Shown here piece by piece: positions 1 through 8,764 of a stretch of 64,000 nt of DNA. Below the pieces are notes generated by a model that made no database searches, had not been told where the DNA came from, and saw only the letters and a list, made by a program, of their open reading frames with translations. Where the stretch lies: NCBI RefSeq assembly GCF_900021165.1, contig NZ_FCOQ01000018.1:176783-240782 (forward strand), read 5' to 3'. The translations under genes were made by a program, and so were the position numbers. Within the stretch, counting starts at the first letter, position 1; every line of letters begins with the position of its first letter. This stretch comes from Paenibacillus phocaeensis (GTDB taxonomy: Bacteria; Bacillota; Bacilli; Paenibacillales; Paenibacillaceae).

Positions 1-800
1 TCCTCGCCGCCCACCGCCTGGAAGCGGCGGACGTCGCCGTCCTCTGCACCAGCGTGGAGGGCACCGCCTGGAAGGATTACTTCGTGCAGGGGTACACCGC
101 AGAATACAGCCGCCAGGCGCTGGTGGAGCTGAACCGCCGGAAAGCCCGGCCATCCGGCGCGTTTCTGATTGAAGCCAAGGTCGGGCGCGGAATCGTGGTA
201 TGCTCCCAGCTGTTGCCGGACCCCGATAGCGACAAGGCGCAACGCTTGTATAGTCGCTTGCTTGCTAACTTGGGCGCTTCGTTTGACGATGAGCTGCTGA
301 ACGAGGAGAAGGGCGACGGGGAGTGGGCCGTGGAAGCCATGATGGCGCTGCCTTGTCCGGCTTACGTCGATTATGGCGCGATGAGAGCCTACTACACCGA
401 TCCGGAGTTTTCGCTGAACAATCTAGGCGAAGGCCTGTACGGCTGGATGCAGAAAAAAGAACGCCGCCCCACCGGTCTGCTGCATCTCGCCAATGCGGGG
501 CAGGATCCGTGGTTTCTGAGCTGTTTCGTCACGGTACCTGAAGAAGGGGCGGCTCCTCGCCGAGGGCGGCTGCGCGTGCTCACCGATGCCTCAACCGCCG
601 TTGAAATTGTGCTGAACGGCGAAGTAGTTCCGAATCCGGAACAGACGCTGGACTTGAACCCGGGCCTAAACCGATTGATCGCCATCGTGCGCGGGAGCGG
701 CGAGGATCTCGACTTGGGTTTGGTCTTCCTTCATCCCGACGGCCGCTATATGAAGGACCTGTCATACCGCTTGACGCTGGACGAGGTCGAGCCTAAATAA
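1..800 (+). CDS. C-terminal part of a large glycosidase-like protein (5' end outside window)
   Basis: The reading frame is open from base 3 to the TAA at 798-800, so this is the C-terminal end of a gene that begins before the window. About 265 residues are visible. The first part (AADVAVLCTS, then GRGIVVCSQLLP) resembles the Rossmann-like amidotransferase-fold domain found late in some beta-galactosidase and GH2-type enzymes. The last 110 residues look like a beta-sandwich: LLHLANAGQDPWFLSCFVTVP, then a lectin-like stretch ending before DLSYRLTLDEVE. No catalytic residues are in view, so neither family nor substrate can be fixed. It is followed on the same strand by a GH94 and a GH88 gene, which makes a carbohydrate role likely. 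A GTG at 54 is in frame but is probably internal. Confidence 0.6.
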   Translation, partial: LAAHRLEAADVAVLCTSVEGTAWKDYFVQGYTAEYSRQALVELNRRKARPSGAFLIEAKVGRGIVVCSQLLPDPDSDKAQRLYSRLLANLGASFDDELLNEEKGDGEWAVEAMMALPCPAYVDYGAMRAYYTDPEFSLNNLGEGLYGWMQKKERRPTGLLHLANAGQDPWFLSCFVTVPEEGAAPRRGRLRVLTDASTAVEIVLNGEVVPNPEQTLDLNPGLNRLIAIVRGSGEDLDLGLVFLHPDGRYMKDLSYRLTLDEVEPK

Positions 801-831
801 CCAGCAGACTCAGCCGGTCTCGGGTGAACGG

Positions 832-967
832 TAACGGATCTGAAAGACCTTATTCGACGGGCAGGGTGGCTATTTCGCTGATTTTACTCCGAATAAGGCC
901 TTCCCGTTCCGTTAGAATCGGGGGCTCCTTTTTTCTGAGTGAATAACGTCTCTGGGTTCCGCTAGAA
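832..967. repeat. Diverged copy of the modular F/R intergenic repeat
   Basis: One forward module (832-855, TAACGG...CCTTATTC) is followed by two reversed modules (891-918 GAATAAGG...GTTAGAAT, and 941-967 GAATAACG...GCTAGAA). The forward and first reversed modules can pair as a hairpin (848-856 with 890-898). The layout matches the better preserved elements at 44884, 45271, 56464 and 59335. It fills most of the 254-base gap before the GH94 gene, and no other signal was recognised there. Confidence 0.5.
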
Positions 968-1054
968 CCCCGCTGTTCCCGTGAACGGCCGATTGATCCC
1001 GATCCCGATGGATGTAAGTCTTATTGTTTTTTTCGCCTAAAGGAGTGGATTCCC

Positions 1055-3433
1055 ATGAAACCGATTGACCCGCAAAGTTACTATTCCTTCCGCGACGCGG
1101 AAAAAGAAATTGAGTTCCACCGGCACGACATGCCGACCCCGTGGATGAACTATTTGTCCAACGGCACGTTCCATACGATGTTGTCCCATGCAGGCGGCGG
1201 GGTCGCCTTTTACAAATCACCGCAAATCTGGCGGATTACGCGCTATCGGTTCTTTCACTTGCCGATGGATCGCTCGGGCCCTTATATCTACATCCAGGAC
1301 GCGGACTCAGGGACCTATTGGTGTCCCACGAACGAGCCGGCTGCCGACAAACCGGAAGCTTGGAAAAGCGCCCACGGCCTCGGTTACACCCGGTTTGAAG
1401 CAAAGCGGGACGGGGTCGCGGCTCAAACGCTGTATTTCGTCGGCCCTTACGAAAATTCGCTGATTTGGAAATTAAGTTTGTCTAATGATACCGCGGTCGT
1501 CAAGGAGCTGAACGTTTACGCTTATGTGGAGTTCGGGATGATGGAATTTATGCGCGAGCTGCAGTGGCAATGTTACAACAAACATCAGGTCTCCGTGCAG
1601 TATCATCCGTCTGAGGCGCTGGTGTACCGGTATGGCGTCGAAAATCAACCGAAGCCGGAGGAGACGCCGCTCGTCTATTTTGCCTCCGATGCACCGTTGT
1701 CCAGCTATGACGGCGACCGCGAGGAATTTATCGGCAGCTATCGCAGTGAGGCCAATCCGGCGGCGATCGAAGAAGGAGGCTGCCGCGGGTCAACGCTGAT
1801 GGGCGGGGATCCGTGCGGTGCGCTGCAGTTCAAAATCACGCTGCAGCCGGGCGAAAGCAAAGTCCTTCATCTCTTCCTGGGCACGGCCCGGGATGATGGC
1901 GAGGTTGCGGAGGCCCTTGCGCGCTCCCGGGAAGCCGGGTTCGCGGAGCTGTCCTTTCAAGGGCTTCGAACCTTTTGGGACGGGTATCTCGGCGCTTGGG
2001 AATGCCGGCTGCCGGATCCGGACGCCGAGCGGATGCTGAACATCTGGAACCCGTATCAGGCGCACCGCAACTTTCTGTTCTCGCGCAATATTTCCTTCTA
2101 CGCCACCGGAACGTTTCGCGGTGTCGGGTACCGGGACACGTCGCAGGATATTCTGGCGGTCGTGCCGTTTGATGCGGGGCAAGCGTTGGGCAAGCTCCGG
2201 CTGCTGCTTGGCCAGCAGTACCGGGATGGGCATGCGAATCACTATTTTTTCCCGCATGAGGGTTGGGAACCGGTGACGAGCGTCCATTCCGACGATCATT
2301 TATGGCCGGCATTGGCGGCTTGGGACCTGTTGGCCGAAACCGGAGATCCCGCGTTCCTGCATGCGGAGGTGCCCTACTACGATGGCGGTCAAGGCACGGT
2401 ATACGAGCATTTGAAGGCTGCAATCGATTTTACGGCATCGAAGCTGGGGCCGAACGGCTTCCCGTTAATGCTGCGATCGGACTGGAACGATCAGCTGTTC
2501 CGGGTGTGCCGCGAAGGCCGGGGAGAGAGCATCTGGACCGCTATGCAGCTTGGCTTGGTGCTGCAGCGGATGGTGGAACTCGCCGTCGCCGCCGGTCACC
2601 CCGAAGATGTGGCGAAATACGAGGCGATGTATGCGCAGCAGCGGGAGCTGGTCAACCGCCTTGGCTGGGACGGGCGTTGGTTCCGCCGCGCCATTATGGA
2701 TGACGGCCGCTTCCTTGGCAGCGACGAGCACGATGAGGCGAAAATCTGGCTGAACGCTCAGACCTGGGCGGTTCTGTCCGGCATGGCCGATCCGGAAAAA
2801 GGGCGGCAAGCGATGGACAGCGTACGCGAGCTGCTGGACACGGAGCTTGGCATCAAGAAAATCCATCCTTCGATCAGCACGTTCCCTGATCCCGCCGATC
2901 CGTTGACGAATTACAACAAGGGGACGGGGGAGAACGGGGCGGTCTTTTGCCACGCCAATACCTGGGCGATCATTGCCGAATGCCTGCTCGGGCGCGGGGA
3001 TCTCGCCTACAAATATTACCGCCAGCTGCTCCCGAACGTGGCGATGGACAAAGCGGGCTTGTGGCGCTACAAAGCGGAGCCTTATGTTTACGCCTCCAAC
3101 TTGTTTGGGCCGGAGTCCGACAAGTTCGGATTGGCCAATGTTTCCTGGCTGACGGGGACGGCCGCCTGGATGTACGTTGCTGCGACGCAATATATTCTGG
3201 GCATCAAGCCGGTGCTTCAAGGCTTGTCCATAAACCCCTGCATTCCCGCCGAATGGGAAGGGTTTAGCGTGAAACGCAAGTTCCGCGGCTGCGACTATGA
3301 GATTACGGTTCGCAATGAAAGCCGGGTTTGCCGGGGCGTCAAATCCATCACCGTTGACGGCCAGCGGCTGGAAGGCACGGTGCTGCCGGCTTATCCCGGA
3401 CGTTCGTCCGTAAGAGTCGAAGTTGTCATGTAA
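1055..3433 (+). CDS. GH94 disaccharide phosphorylase (cellobiose phosphorylase-like)
   Basis: This 792-residue protein has the whole architecture of GH94 inverting phosphorylases, which cleave a beta-linked disaccharide with phosphate to give a sugar 1-phosphate. The N-terminal beta-sandwich begins with PWMNYLSNGTFHTMLSHAGG, as in cellobiose phosphorylase. The (alpha/alpha)6 catalytic domain carries GVGYRDTSQD near residue 350 and SDWND at 475-479. Asp476 aligns with the general-acid Asp of cellobiose phosphorylase. The C-terminal cap contains LTGTAAWMYVAATQYILGI. Length is close to cellobiose phosphorylase (about 810-820) and to cellobionate phosphorylase (about 790), so specificity cannot be read from sequence. 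There is no signal peptide, so it is cytoplasmic. AAGGAG precedes the ATG. A GH88 gene follows after 36 bases. Confidence 0.9.
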   Translation: MKPIDPQSYYSFRDAEKEIEFHRHDMPTPWMNYLSNGTFHTMLSHAGGGVAFYKSPQIWRITRYRFFHLPMDRSGPYIYIQDADSGTYWCPTNEPAADKPEAWKSAHGLGYTRFEAKRDGVAAQTLYFVGPYENSLIWKLSLSNDTAVVKELNVYAYVEFGMMEFMRELQWQCYNKHQVSVQYHPSEALVYRYGVENQPKPEETPLVYFASDAPLSSYDGDREEFIGSYRSEANPAAIEEGGCRGSTLMGGDPCGALQFKITLQPGESKVLHLFLGTARDDGEVAEALARSREAGFAELSFQGLRTFWDGYLGAWECRLPDPDAERMLNIWNPYQAHRNFLFSRNISFYATGTFRGVGYRDTSQDILAVVPFDAGQALGKLRLLLGQQYRDGHANHYFFPHEGWEPVTSVHSDDHLWPALAAWDLLAETGDPAFLHAEVPYYDGGQGTVYEHLKAAIDFTASKLGPNGFPLMLRSDWNDQLFRVCREGRGESIWTAMQLGLVLQRMVELAVAAGHPEDVAKYEAMYAQQRELVNRLGWDGRWFRRAIMDDGRFLGSDEHDEAKIWLNAQTWAVLSGMADPEKGRQAMDSVRELLDTELGIKKIHPSISTFPDPADPLTNYNKGTGENGAVFCHANTWAIIAECLLGRGDLAYKYYRQLLPNVAMDKAGLWRYKAEPYVYASNLFGPESDKFGLANVSWLTGTAAWMYVAATQYILGIKPVLQGLSINPCIPAEWEGFSVKRKFRGCDYEITVRNESRVCRGVKSITVDGQRLEGTVLPAYPGRSSVRVEVVM

Positions 3434-3469
3434 TCGGATTCTATCCCGCCAACCTACAGGAGGATAAAC

Positions 3470-4627
3470 ATGAATTGGAATCAACTGATCGAGCAAACGC
3501 TGGATCTCACGCGAACGAATATTTCCCGTTTTCAATCCGGCTTTCCGCATGTCAGCCAAGGAGACGGCAAGTACCAGTTGGTGGAGCATACCGATTGGAC
3601 CGAAGGCTTCTGGTCCGGCATCTTGTGGCTCAGCTACGAGTACAGCCGGGACGAAAAGATCCGTCAAGCAGCCGCTGCGGCCACGGCGTCTTTTCAAGCT
3701 CGGCTTGCGAAGCGGAGCCATTTGGACCACCACGACATCGGGTTCCTGTATCTGCTGTCCACCGGGGCGCAGTGGATCGTAGAGCATGATGAAGCCGCCC
3801 GGCAATCGACGCTGGAAGCGGCCGGTTTGCTGAGGGAACGGTGGAGACCGGCCGCCCGTATTCTGCAAGCCTGGGGGCCCGAGGGCGATGAAATCAACGG
3901 CGGCCGCATCATCATCGATTGCCTCATGAATTTGCCTCTGCTGTATTGGGCCAGCCAGCAAACCGGGGATCCGGGGTATGCCGACATCGCCCGGATTCAT
4001 GCCGAGCAAAGCCGGCGATTCCTGGTGAGAGGCGACGGCTCGTCGTATCACACGTTTTACTTCGATCCCGCGACGGGCGATGCGGTCCGGGGCGGCACGC
4101 ATCAGGGCTTTCGCGACGGCTCGACCTGGACGCGGGGGCAGGCTTGGGGAATCTACGGTTTTGCACTGGCCTACCGTTATTTCAAGGATGCGGCTTTTTT
4201 GGATACGTCCAAACGCCTGGCCCGTTATTTCATCGAGCATCTGCCCGAGGATCAGATTGCGTATTGGGACTTTGATGCGCCGCAAACCGATGGCGAACCG
4301 CGGGACAGCTCGGCTTCTGCCATCGCCGCGTGTGGGGTTCTGGAGCTTGCGGAGCATCTGCCTGCCGATGATCCGGACCGGGCGGAGCTTCTGGCCTTTG
4401 CCGAGCGTTCCGTGGCGTCGCTGGCGAAGCATTGTTTTTCAGACGGCACGAACGGGGCCAGGGAGGGCGAAGACGAAGGCGAAGGTTTCCTGCGCCACGG
4501 CTCCTACTATGTGAGGGGCGGCATCGCAACCGATGATTATGTGATCTGGGGGGATTATTTTTTTCTCGAAGCGTTGATGCGCCTTGGACACGGAATCCCG
4601 GGATATTGGTACGAACGCGGGCGCTAA
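3470..4627 (+). CDS. GH88 unsaturated glucuronyl hydrolase
   Basis: A 385-residue cytoplasmic protein of the GH88 family. These enzymes hydrate the 4,5 double bond of unsaturated uronic acids left by polysaccharide lyases and so release the next sugar. Key motifs are HHDIGF with Asp89 and GGRIIIDCLMNLPLL with Asp150. They match Asp88 and Asp149 of the Bacillus sp. GL1 enzyme as remembered, offset by one. TWTRGQAWGIYGFALAYRY and DSSASAIAACG are also typical. The start is an ATG after AGGAGG. It probably shares a transcript with the GH94 gene upstream. Its presence implies that a lyase acts in the same pathway, and a lyase-like protein is encoded next, at 4829. Confidence 0.92.
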   Translation: MNWNQLIEQTLDLTRTNISRFQSGFPHVSQGDGKYQLVEHTDWTEGFWSGILWLSYEYSRDEKIRQAAAAATASFQARLAKRSHLDHHDIGFLYLLSTGAQWIVEHDEAARQSTLEAAGLLRERWRPAARILQAWGPEGDEINGGRIIIDCLMNLPLLYWASQQTGDPGYADIARIHAEQSRRFLVRGDGSSYHTFYFDPATGDAVRGGTHQGFRDGSTWTRGQAWGIYGFALAYRYFKDAAFLDTSKRLARYFIEHLPEDQIAYWDFDAPQTDGEPRDSSASAIAACGVLELAEHLPADDPDRAELLAFAERSVASLAKHCFSDGTNGAREGEDEGEGFLRHGSYYVRGGIATDDYVIWGDYFFLEALMRLGHGIPGYWYERGR

Positions 4628-4652
4628 TTCGCGGAATCCGGCGGATGCCGTA

Positions 4653-4687
4653 TGAAAACGGAGAAATGTTCTATTATTGGCAATAAT
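4653..4687. promoter_or_regulatory. Candidate regulatory sites before the secreted lyase-like gene
   Basis: Two short signals lie in the 201-base gap. TGAAAACGGAGAAA (4653-4666) matches a catabolite-responsive element at about 12 of 14 positions but lacks the usual symmetry. ATTATTG (4673-4679) and CAATAAT (4681-4687) form an exact 7-bp inverted repeat around a single base. No clear promoter boxes were found, so both are tentative. Confidence 0.25.
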
Positions 4688-4828
4688 GTGTAATTTCGTT
4701 CTATTTAAACGTTGTTTTGTTTCTATTTCGGCTTGGGGTGGCGTGATACGCTTGTATCGGTACCGGGAGAACCAAGGTGATCGGGGGATGGATTTGTAAA
4801 CGATTTCAAATTGAGGAGGCGGGAAAAC

Positions 4829-6106
4829 GTGAAGAGGGGAAAAGGTTGGCGAATCGGGCTTTGGTTTGCGGCGTTGATGACGCTGCTGCCGGCAACGACG
4901 GGATATGCGGCTGCGGAGCTTACGGAGGTTCCTTACCCGATGGATTCCAGCAATCAGGCGGGATGGTGGTCGCCGCTGGATACGTATGGAACGGGGAATG
5001 AATATGCTTATATGGCGTATAATGCACCGGGGAGCACCGCAGGTATGCATACGGTATATATTGCACGAAGAGACGGTACCGGGGCTTGGAGCAATATCCC
5101 GGTCATGAACGGTTCCGTCGTGGCTGAGTATCAAGACGATGTGGGGCATAACCAACCCTCCATTGCGAGGGACGGCAGTGGCCGGTTCCATGTGTTTGCC
5201 TCGATGCATGATAACAACTGGCGGTATTTTCGCTCGGACACGGTGGGCGGGGCTCCCCAGAATCATTCGGCGAATCTGCCCGGCCCGGATATGAAGATTT
5301 CTTATCCGATCGTCAAAACCGCGCCGAACGGGGATTTGTATCTCTTCGCACGGGCCGCCAAGGATCCTGCGGGCAAACGGGAAGGCGTCCTGTTCCATTG
5401 GGATAATGCCGCCTCGACCTGGAGCCAGATCGGAGTGGTTGCATCCACGCTGAATCGGTCCGTTTATCCGGACGACTTGGCTTTTGATGCCAACGGGGAT
5501 ATGCATATTTTGTTCGAGTGGGCGCATTTTGCCGCCAGCGCCTTGCGCCATGAGCTGTCGTACCTGAAGTACAGCCCGGCTACAGGCGTCTTCACCAAGG
5601 CGGATGGAACGCCGGTGTCTATTCCGGCAACGTTGACTACGGCCGATATCGTCCAGCCTTTAGCTCCTGGCGAAACTTACGTGCAGAGCGGCGACGATCC
5701 GGGCGGACCTGGCGTGCAAAGCGCCAAACTGACGATGGACTCCGAAGGACGGCCGATCATCGCTTACCGTTACCGCGAGGCAGGAAGCGCGAATTTCGCC
5801 GTGAAGCAAGCAACGTACGGAACGGGAGGATGGGAGCTGCAGACCGTCTTTGATGCCTCTGCGACGCGGGCTGCGGTGGATGTCACCTGGACCGGCACGG
5901 AAACCCGAATTTATTACGTGAAGCAAAGCGGAACGGATCGGGCTTTTGTGGCCGTGAATTCAGGCGGAACCGGCTGGACCGAAACCTCGTTGGCTCCCGG
6001 CAAACCAATCGAACGACTTGCGGTGGAGCGCAGCGCCAAAGGCGTCGATATCCTGTACCTGGTGGATATCCCGAATCTCAAGCTCTATTACGGCAGGAAT
6101 TACTGA
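4829..6106 (+). CDS. Secreted BNR_4-type beta-propeller protein, probable polysaccharide lyase
   Basis: A 425-residue exported protein. I place the start at GTG 4829 because GAGGAGG lies just upstream; the in-frame TTG at 4811 would overlap that site. A signal peptide (KRGK, hydrophobic core, then ATTGYAA before AELTEV) gives a mature protein of about 400 residues. Repeats such as HNQPSIARDGSGRFHVF and DDLAFDANGDMHILFEW are blades of a beta-propeller of the BNR_4 group shared by PL24/PL25 ulvan lyases and PL42 rhamnose-glucuronate lyases. His107 and His127 are 20 residues apart, the same spacing as the catalytic histidine pair I recall for PL25. The GH88 gene just upstream would process the unsaturated product. 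It could instead be a non-catalytic binding propeller or another BNR hydrolase. Confidence 0.6.
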   Translation: MKRGKGWRIGLWFAALMTLLPATTGYAAAELTEVPYPMDSSNQAGWWSPLDTYGTGNEYAYMAYNAPGSTAGMHTVYIARRDGTGAWSNIPVMNGSVVAEYQDDVGHNQPSIARDGSGRFHVFASMHDNNWRYFRSDTVGGAPQNHSANLPGPDMKISYPIVKTAPNGDLYLFARAAKDPAGKREGVLFHWDNAASTWSQIGVVASTLNRSVYPDDLAFDANGDMHILFEWAHFAASALRHELSYLKYSPATGVFTKADGTPVSIPATLTTADIVQPLAPGETYVQSGDDPGGPGVQSAKLTMDSEGRPIIAYRYREAGSANFAVKQATYGTGGWELQTVFDASATRAAVDVTWTGTETRIYYVKQSGTDRAFVAVNSGGTGWTETSLAPGKPIERLAVERSAKGVDILYLVDIPNLKLYYGRNY

Positions 6107-6122
6107 AGCAGAAAATACAAAA

Positions 6123-6154
6123 GCTCTTGGACGGGTGTCCAAGAGCCTTTTTTT
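6123..6154 (+). terminator. Intrinsic terminator between convergent genes
   Basis: A perfect 10-bp stem, GCTCTTGGAC (6123-6132) and GTCCAAGAGC (6137-6146), is followed by seven T at 6148-6154. It ends the lyase-like transcript. On the other strand only four T follow, so it may work weakly for the SRAP gene too. Confidence 0.9.
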
Positions 6155-6168
6155 ACCTTTTCCAAGTC

Positions 6169-6843
6169 TCAACGCTTCACCCAAGCCAGCTGCAAATCCA
6201 TCTCACGGATGCATTCGTCGGTGTCGTACCGGTTGTTGTCGATCAGCGGCGTTACCGCGTAGGCCTGCATTTCTTCCGCCGCATGCGGTCGCAGGATCGG
6301 GTCCAGCGAGTCGAGATCATTGATCTCTTCGTCCAGCCACCGGGTCATGTCCTCGGGGGACAAAATCGCCGGCATGCGGCGCTCAAATTCTCCGATCAGC
6401 GGATTGGCGTCCGTCATGACGAGGGTGCAGGTGCGAAGCGGCTCGCCGCGCGTATCCCGCCAAATTTCATACAGGCCGGCCACGCCGAACATGCCGCGGT
6501 TTTTCAAAACCACCCGAACGGGGTACTCTTTCTTACCTTCCTTCTTCCAATAATAGAAGCCGTTGCAGGGGATGACGCACCGCTGCGTGCTGATGATCCG
6601 GCGATAAGTCGGATTCTGGTGGACATTGCGGAGATCGGCGTTAACCGCATCTTTGCCCCAATAAGGAACGAACCCCCAGCGGAACTCGTCGAGCACCCGC
6701 TCCCCGTCTTGCTGAAGCACAACCGGTGTGGGCTGCGTAGGGCTGATGTTGAAGCGGTTCTTGTAATAACTCATCACTCGCCCGATTTGAAAATGCTCCT
6801 GAACCTCCGGCAACTCGGCCGCCATCGAAAACCGTTGACACAT
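6169..6843 (-). CDS. SRAP/YedK-HMCES family protein with altered active-site residues
   Basis: This 224-residue protein belongs to the SOS-response-associated peptidase family, which self-processes to expose Cys2 and forms a DNA-protein crosslink at abasic sites in single-stranded DNA. The start is ATG at 6843, preceded by AAAGGAGG. That choice puts Cys at position 2 (MCQRFS); a longer in-frame start at 6942 would bury it. Conserved blocks are WGFVPYWGKDAVNAD, RCVIPCNGFYYWKKEG and ERRMPAIL. The usual GFYEW glutamate is Tyr here, and the usual His before (D/N)RMP is Glu. The asparagine after the WG block is kept. This looks like a divergent clade whose catalysis may differ. It sits 56 bp downstream of the sensor kinase gene on the same strand. 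Confidence 0.85.
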   Translation of the reverse strand: MCQRFSMAAELPEVQEHFQIGRVMSYYKNRFNISPTQPTPVVLQQDGERVLDEFRWGFVPYWGKDAVNADLRNVHQNPTYRRIISTQRCVIPCNGFYYWKKEGKKEYPVRVVLKNRGMFGVAGLYEIWRDTRGEPLRTCTLVMTDANPLIGEFERRMPAILSPEDMTRWLDEEINDLDSLDPILRPHAAEEMQAYAVTPLIDNNRYDTDECIREMDLQLAWVKR

Positions 6844-6898
6844 GAAAGTTTTGCCTCCTTTACTCAGTTGTCCTGTAGTATTTGCTAAAGGAGGAAAA

Positions 6899-7981
6899 TC
6901 ATGCTTGACTGCTAGGCAGTTGAACGGTGACCGAAGTGCCATGGCCTACTTTACTTTTGACATCGATGGTTCCTTGATGCGCGGTGACGATCTGCTTCAC
7001 AATCGCCATTCCTAATCCAGTGCCGCCTGCAGGAGTATCCGTTGAAGTCCCCCGGTAATACCTCTCAAACAGATAGGCGATGCTTTGTTCATCCATTCCT
7101 TTTCCATTGTCTGTAATCTGTACTTGGATATGAGAGCTCCCTTGGATGTGCACAATAATGGATGTACCTGCTGGATTATGAACAACGGCATTGACTAATA
7201 GGTTTGAAAAGGCTCTTTTCAGCAGTACGGCATCCCCCTCTACATAAAAGGGGTTCTCCCCGCCCCATATTTCAAAGTGGTTTGCCTTATCCGGAGGCAT
7301 ATTCGCTGCTTCAGCAACCGTTCGGCGAATTAACTCCACCAACTCGATCCTTTGTGGGGAAAACTTAAAACCAATGGACTGGTCCATCTGAAAAGCGATT
7401 CCAAGGTCATTGATAAGTTCTTCCATATAGTTGGCTTTATCTCGAATCAATTGTAAAAACTCGTTTTTCTCGTTTTGGCTCCACTCATGTTCACCCGATA
7501 AAAGCATGTCCGTATAACCCGTGATATAAGACAAAGGGGTTTTCAGATCATGGGTAACGCCCGCCGCCCATTCCTGTCTTAATTGTTCAAACTCTTGCCG
7601 TTTACGCTCATTGTCCTGCAAGGTCAGGGAAAGAGATTCAAGATTGGCGTAGACCTCCCTGTAAAGTCGGCTAGAAAGAGAGAAAAAGCGCTTTTTCCTG
7701 TCAAGGGCCAGATATTCCCCATTTGATAACTTTTTGATTTTCATTAAAATATCAGCCATCGGCCGCGCAACATAATAACCATAAAACAAACAATACAGAA
7801 AGTAAGCCAAAATAATGATTCCCGTTGTTAGGTTAACGAAGAAGAGCTTCTCCGGCTGCCTCAGCACGACAATATAGAAAACAGCAGGCAACGAGACGGT
7901 CAAGAACAGCAGGATCTGATGTATGATAAAATTCAATGTAAAACGGACGACCAACTTGCCATTTGTAAAATTTACTTTCAT
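6899..7981 (-). CDS. Sensor histidine kinase of the ABC exporter module
   Basis: A 360-residue membrane kinase with two N-terminal hydrophobic segments (about 15-40 and 48-72), a short linker and no large extracellular domain. The H-box AAGVTHDLKTPLSYITGY carries His144, and the ATPase domain has FSNLLVNAVVHNP, DNGKGM and GGTGLGMAIVKQI. The short sensing region resembles intramembrane-sensing kinases that work with peptide-antibiotic exporters. Its ATG overlaps the end of the response-regulator gene by 4 bases, so the two are translationally coupled. The likely partner is the regulator at 7978. Small in-frame details such as a CTGTCCCCC-type leader were not evident. Confidence 0.93.
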   Translation of the reverse strand: MKVNFTNGKLVVRFTLNFIIHQILLFLTVSLPAVFYIVVLRQPEKLFFVNLTTGIIILAYFLYCLFYGYYVARPMADILMKIKKLSNGEYLALDRKKRFFSLSSRLYREVYANLESLSLTLQDNERKRQEFEQLRQEWAAGVTHDLKTPLSYITGYTDMLLSGEHEWSQNEKNEFLQLIRDKANYMEELINDLGIAFQMDQSIGFKFSPQRIELVELIRRTVAEAANMPPDKANHFEIWGGENPFYVEGDAVLLKRAFSNLLVNAVVHNPAGTSIIVHIQGSSHIQVQITDNGKGMDEQSIAYLFERYYRGTSTDTPAGGTGLGMAIVKQIVTAHQGTIDVKSKVGHGTSVTVQLPSSQA

Positions 7982-8694
7982 ATCAAGTCACCTTGTTTGG
8001 GAGGGACAAACTTGTAACCAATCCCTCTTAGAGTAACGATCCAAGAGGGCTGTTTTGCGTCTTGCTCGATTTTTTTGCGCAGGCGCATGATATGAATGGC
8101 CACCGTCTTCTCGTCTCCAATGCTGTCATAGCCCCATACATGCTCGTACAATTGCCCTGCGGTAAATATCTGATTAGGGTGGCCGGCGAAAAACAGAAGA
8201 AGCTCAAATTCTTTAGCCGGACAAGGAATTTCCTCTCCATTTACCCATAATGCAGCAGCCTTTTTATCAATGACAACAGAACCGAAACGATAAATCTCCG
8301 TTGACGGCGCAGTTCCTTGATATTGTTCCAGCCTTCGAAACTGGACATGGATACGTGCGGCTACTTCCAAGGGATTAAATGGCTTTGTTATATAATCGTC
8401 CCCTCCAATCCCAAGTCCGGTTAATTTATCCAAATCACTGGAGCGGGCAGTCAAAAATAGAATAGGGACGGCGGTATACCGGCGGATTTCCTGACACAAT
8501 TGGAATCCGTCCATATCGGGTAACATGACATCCAATACAATTAGGTCGTACGGATGATGGCTTATTTTCTCCAAGGCTTCCTGACCCGTAAAAGCACTGC
8601 TGATGGCCGTATACCCTTCCTTGCGAAGGATGGTTTCAAGCATCTTGACAATGCCGGGTTCGTCATCGATGATGAGTATCTTTTGTAAGCGCAA
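7978..8694 (-). CDS. OmpR/PhoB-family response regulator
   Basis: A 238-residue regulator. The receiver domain (1-120) has the acidic pair at 10-11, phospho-acceptor Asp55 in LIVLDVMLPDMDG, the conserved T in LTARS and the K in ITKPF. The C-terminal winged helix (about 135-230) contains CPAKEFELLLFFAGHPNQIF and GIGYKF. The start codon is TTG at 8694, just after GAGGAGGAAGG. It pairs with the kinase at 6899 and lies 70 bases downstream of the ABC permease gene. A pair of TTTAC half-sites spaced 11 bp in front of the ABC operon is a likely binding site. Confidence 0.94.
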   Translation of the reverse strand: MRLQKILIIDDEPGIVKMLETILRKEGYTAISSAFTGQEALEKISHHPYDLIVLDVMLPDMDGFQLCQEIRRYTAVPILFLTARSSDLDKLTGLGIGGDDYITKPFNPLEVAARIHVQFRRLEQYQGTAPSTEIYRFGSVVIDKKAAALWVNGEEIPCPAKEFELLLFFAGHPNQIFTAGQLYEHVWGYDSIGDEKTVAIHIMRLRKKIEQDAKQPSWIVTLRGIGYKFVPPKQGDLI

Positions 8695-8764
8695 CCTTCC
8701 TTCCTCCTCTCTTGCCAGGGTGATCTCAATATTCTATTATCTAACGAAATGGATTACATGACCA

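Noticed and set aside
2465..4432. Long minus-strand open frame (655 codons) across the GH94 and GH88 genes
   Set aside because: It lies antisense to two genes with clear catalytic motifs, has no ribosome site or recognisable domain, and its low-complexity Arg/Pro/Gly-rich text is typical of shadow frames in GC-rich coding DNA.
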